NCBI GenBank assembly: GCA_016235675.1
Contig: JACRJN010000092.1
Span: 1 to 36,347 of the forward strand
Direction of reading: 5' to 3'
DNA: 36,347 nucleotides
Source of the DNA: Candidatus Schekmanbacteria bacterium
Lineage (GTDB): Bacteria; SZUA-182
Position numbers and translations under genes: made by a program. The notes beneath the pieces were generated by a model, which saw only the letters and a program-made list of their open reading frames with translations, was not told the DNA's origin and did no database searches. Below are positions 34,134 to 36,347 of this stretch, piece by piece. Positions within the stretch are counted from its first letter, which is position 1. Each line of letters begins with the position of its first letter.

Positions 34134-34191
34134 TTTTTATTAGGATGTAAAATTCTTAACCAACCTCTGGCTTCCAAATGGAGGGCTAAAG

Positions 34192-34428
34192 ATGAACGAA
34201 AGTCAAATCAGAAACATATTGCGCAAAGAAAATGATGAGTTCCAACGCCTGGAAGAAAAGCATCATCAGTATGAGAAGGAATTAGACGACATCGCTAATC
34301 TAACCTTCACATCGCCGGAGGATGAGTTGAAAAAAGCCGAATTGAAGAAAAAGAAGTTAAAAATCAAGGATAAGCTGTACGAAATAATCTCTAATTATGA
34401 AAAGGAGCACGGGAATCTTTGTCTATGA
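34192..34428 (+). CDS. Small coiled-coil protein, DUF465/YdcH-like
   Basis: A 78-residue charged helical protein. The layout of an N-terminal helix with [21 protein letters not shown], a short break, and a second Lys/Glu-rich helix ([19 protein letters not shown]) matches the DUF465 (YdcH) family, whose function is not established. GGAGGG lies 6 nt before the ATG. Its stop overlaps the ilvD ATG (ATGA), so the two are co-transcribed and probably coupled at translation. Confidence 0.8.
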   Translation: MNESQIRNILRKENDEFQRLEEKHHQYEKELDDIANLTFTSPEDELKKAELKKKKLKIKDKLYEIISNYEKEHGNLCL

Positions 34429-36077
34429 ACAGCGAACGAATTAAGCAGGGATTGTTAAGAGCGCCGCAAAGAGCGCTGTTATTTGCTACCGGAGTCAGCA
34501 AAAAATCGCTGGATGCGCCGTTTATCGGCGTTGTCAGCAGTTTTACCGATCTGGTGCCGGGGCATACTGGTATGCGTGAACTGGAACGTTTTATCGAAAA
34601 GGGGATTCACAGCGGCGGTGGCACCTCCTTTATCTTCGGCGTACCGGCCATTTGCGACGGGATCGCCATGGGACATAAAGGGATGCACTATTCCCTGCCC
34701 CTGCGCGAATTAATCGCCGACAGCATTGAATGCGTAACTATCGCTCACGCTTTGGACGGCCTGATACTTTTAACCAACTGCGACAAAATCACCCCAGGTA
34801 TGTTGATGGCGGCGGCTCGCCTGGATATTCCGGCCATCGTGGTTACCGCCGGGCCGATGCTTTCCGGACGGCATAACATGCGGCGCTTATCTTTGGTACG
34901 CGACACCTTCGAAGCGGTCGGACGCTGTCAGCGGGGCGACATCAGCCGGGAGGAAATGACGGCTCTGGAAATGGAAGCCTGCCCCGGAGCGGGAGCCTGT
35001 CAGGGTTTATATACCGCCAATACCATGGCCTGCGTTACTGAAGCTTTGGGCATGTCTTTACCGGGATGCGCCACGGCTCTGGCGGTATCAGCCCGCAAGC
35101 GGCGTATCGCCTTTGAAAGCGGCTATCAGATTGTCCAATTGGTGCAGGACAATATCGGCGCTAAAAAAATAATGACCCAGGCCGCTTTTGAGAATGCCAT
35201 CCGCGTAGACATGGCGCTGGGCGGTTCGACCAATACCGTTTTGCACATTCCGGCCATCGCCCATGAAGCCGGAGTCGATCTGCCCCTGGAATATTTCGAC
35301 CGCATCAGCCGCAAGACTCCGCATATCACCAGCCTGTTACCCGGCGGTGAGGCTTTTATGGAAGATTTGGATTTTGCCGGCGGCATCGGGGCGATTTTAA
35401 ACCGCTTCCAAGACAGCCTGATCGATAATCCCACCGTGAGCGGGCAGAGCATTAAACAGTTAGCTGAAAGCGGCTGCGTGGTCTCCGAGGACATCATCCG
35501 TCCCCTGGACAATCCATTCCATGCCGAAGGCGGCATTGCCGTATTGAGGGGTAACATCGCCCCCGACGGGGCGGTAGTCAAACAATCGGCGATTTCGGAG
35601 AAGATGAAACGCTTTTCCGGCCCAGGCCGGGTTTATAACAGCGAAGAAGAGGCGATCAAAGACATTATGGCCTCGCAAATCAAGGCGGGCGATATTGTCG
35701 TTATCCGTTACGAAGGGCCGAAAGGCGGCCCCGGTATGCGCGAGATGCTCTCCCCCACCGCGGCCTTAGTCGGTATGGGCTTAGGCGAAAGCGTGGCCCT
35801 GATCACCGACGGTCGTTTCTCCGGTGGCACTCACGGCCCCTGCATCGGTCATATCGGGCCGGAGGCCATGGAAGGCGGGCCGATTGCATTAATTTGCGAA
35901 GGCGACATCATCAGCATCGACATCCCCGCCCGCCGTCTGGATCTAAACGTGACCGACCAGGAACTGGCCCGGCGCAAAGCTTTATGGAGCGCACCGGAGC
36001 CTAAAATCAAAAGCGGCTATCTGCGCCGCTATGCCAAAACAGTCAGTTCAGCGACCACCGGGGCGGTGGTGGGATAA
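34425..36077 (+). CDS. ilvD: Dihydroxy-acid dehydratase
   Basis: A 550-residue Fe-S dehydratase converting dihydroxy acids to 2-keto acids in valine, isoleucine and pantothenate synthesis. [16 protein letters not shown] and [20 protein letters not shown] carry two cluster cysteines, and [13 protein letters not shown] carries the catalytic Ser. The N-terminal region reads [10 protein letters not shown], like the E. coli-type enzyme, rather than the Cys-containing version of plant [2Fe-2S] enzymes. I choose the ATG at 34425 because [19 protein letters not shown] matches the family start and forms an ATGA overlap. A TTG at 34419 is better spaced from GGAG (34404-34407) and cannot be excluded. 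Length is normal. Confidence 0.96.
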   Translation: MNSERIKQGLLRAPQRALLFATGVSKKSLDAPFIGVVSSFTDLVPGHTGMRELERFIEKGIHSGGGTSFIFGVPAICDGIAMGHKGMHYSLPLRELIADSIECVTIAHALDGLILLTNCDKITPGMLMAAARLDIPAIVVTAGPMLSGRHNMRRLSLVRDTFEAVGRCQRGDISREEMTALEMEACPGAGACQGLYTANTMACVTEALGMSLPGCATALAVSARKRRIAFESGYQIVQLVQDNIGAKKIMTQAAFENAIRVDMALGGSTNTVLHIPAIAHEAGVDLPLEYFDRISRKTPHITSLLPGGEAFMEDLDFAGGIGAILNRFQDSLIDNPTVSGQSIKQLAESGCVVSEDIIRPLDNPFHAEGGIAVLRGNIAPDGAVVKQSAISEKMKRFSGPGRVYNSEEEAIKDIMASQIKAGDIVVIRYEGPKGGPGMREMLSPTAALVGMGLGESVALITDGRFSGGTHGPCIGHIGPEAMEGGPIALICEGDIISIDIPARRLDLNVTDQELARRKALWSAPEPKIKSGYLRRYAKTVSSATTGAVVG

Positions 36078-36101
36078 TTAATAAAAAGGCGGAAAGGCTG
36101 A

Positions 36102-36185
36102 ATGAAAAATGAAGACAGAAGAAAAGAACTCGGGAACATGTTGATGGATATAGCCAAATATTTGGCCACGAGAGTGTTCACCTAA
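36102..36185 (+). CDS. Tiny open reading frame after ilvD, possibly a gene remnant
   Basis: A 27-codon frame opens with MKNEDRRKELGNMLMDIAKY and ends at TAA (36183-36185), with GGAAAGG 5 nt before the ATG. The RRKELGNMLMDIAKY stretch resembles the N-terminus of short membrane proteins (DUF6722-like, from memory) whose hydrophobic second half is absent here. A REP cluster begins 27 nt after the stop, so truncation by repeat insertion is possible. It may equally be a chance frame. Confidence 0.35.
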   Translation: MKNEDRRKELGNMLMDIAKYLATRVFT

Positions 36186-36212
36186 AGATAGATATTTATA
36201 TATTTAAAAAAC

Positions 36213-36347
36213 GTAGTCCCGTGGCTTCAGCCACGTATTTTCAGCCCCTTAGGGCTGCAAAAAAAGGTATGTTCGTATGGAACGCGCCGAAAGTATTGAG
36301 AGTCATAATTGCAGGGCTAACGCCCTGAAGTTCAGCCCTGAAGGGCT
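36213..36347. repeat. REP cluster at the right edge
   Basis: GTAGTCCCGTGGCTTCAGCC (36213 onward) nearly duplicates 32307-32330 (one base differs within the stem). A CAGCCCCTTAGGGCTG hairpin and, at the window end, AGGGCTAACGCCCT and CAGCCCTGAAGGGCT units follow. No gene is seen in this stretch, and the last unit is cut by the window edge. Confidence 0.7.

Overview
The window looks like a chromosomal segment of a diderm (outer-membrane-bearing) bacterium. The evidence is a phosphate-selective porin ending in Phe, signal peptides and a lipobox. It also carries a complete bacterial V/A-type ATPase operon and an unusually dense load of palindromic intergenic repeats. I cannot name the lineage. 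This mix recalls uncultured diderm phyla (for example Omnitrophota- or Desantisbacteria-like genomes), but that is inference.

Layout. 355-1503 (-) is a GT4 glycosyltransferase. 2154-15116 (+) is one gene of about 13 kb for a secreted 4320-residue mosaic protein. It is built mostly of right-handed parallel beta-helix rungs, interrupted by Ig-like, FN3-like, lectin-like and discoidin-like modules. 15400-21895 (-) reads rrf2-type regulator, OprO/P-type porin, pstS, an HPr-like phosphocarrier, pstC, pstA, pstB: a phosphate import cluster from outer membrane to cytoplasm, with no phoU in view. 22094-22438 (+) is a small lipoprotein. 22787-31958 (-) is the ATPase operon in the order H-I-K-E-C-F-A-B-D. 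32596-33864 (-) is purD. 34192-36077 (+) is a DUF465-type small protein overlapping ilvD.

What stands out. (1) An 85-residue HPr homologue with His15 and Ser46 at canonical positions is translationally coupled (ATGA overlap) to pstC. PstS and PstB are also divergent, so this may be a variant phosphate system wired to a phosphorelay. (2) The giant beta-helix protein contains a large internal duplication about 803 residues apart and two copies of a module otherwise familiar from phage and surface proteins. (3) Most gaps hold hairpin elements, several nested inside other palindromes. One shows a 13-bp flanking direct repeat consistent with insertion. (4) Promoters are easy to read. One is a perfect TTGACA-17-TATAAT. 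Two others place the -10 box exactly 7 nt before an ATG with no ribosome binding site, suggesting leaderless mRNAs.

No tRNA, rRNA, CRISPR array, transposase or complete insertion sequence was seen. No convincing intrinsic terminator with a T-run was found. The palindromes may take part of that role.
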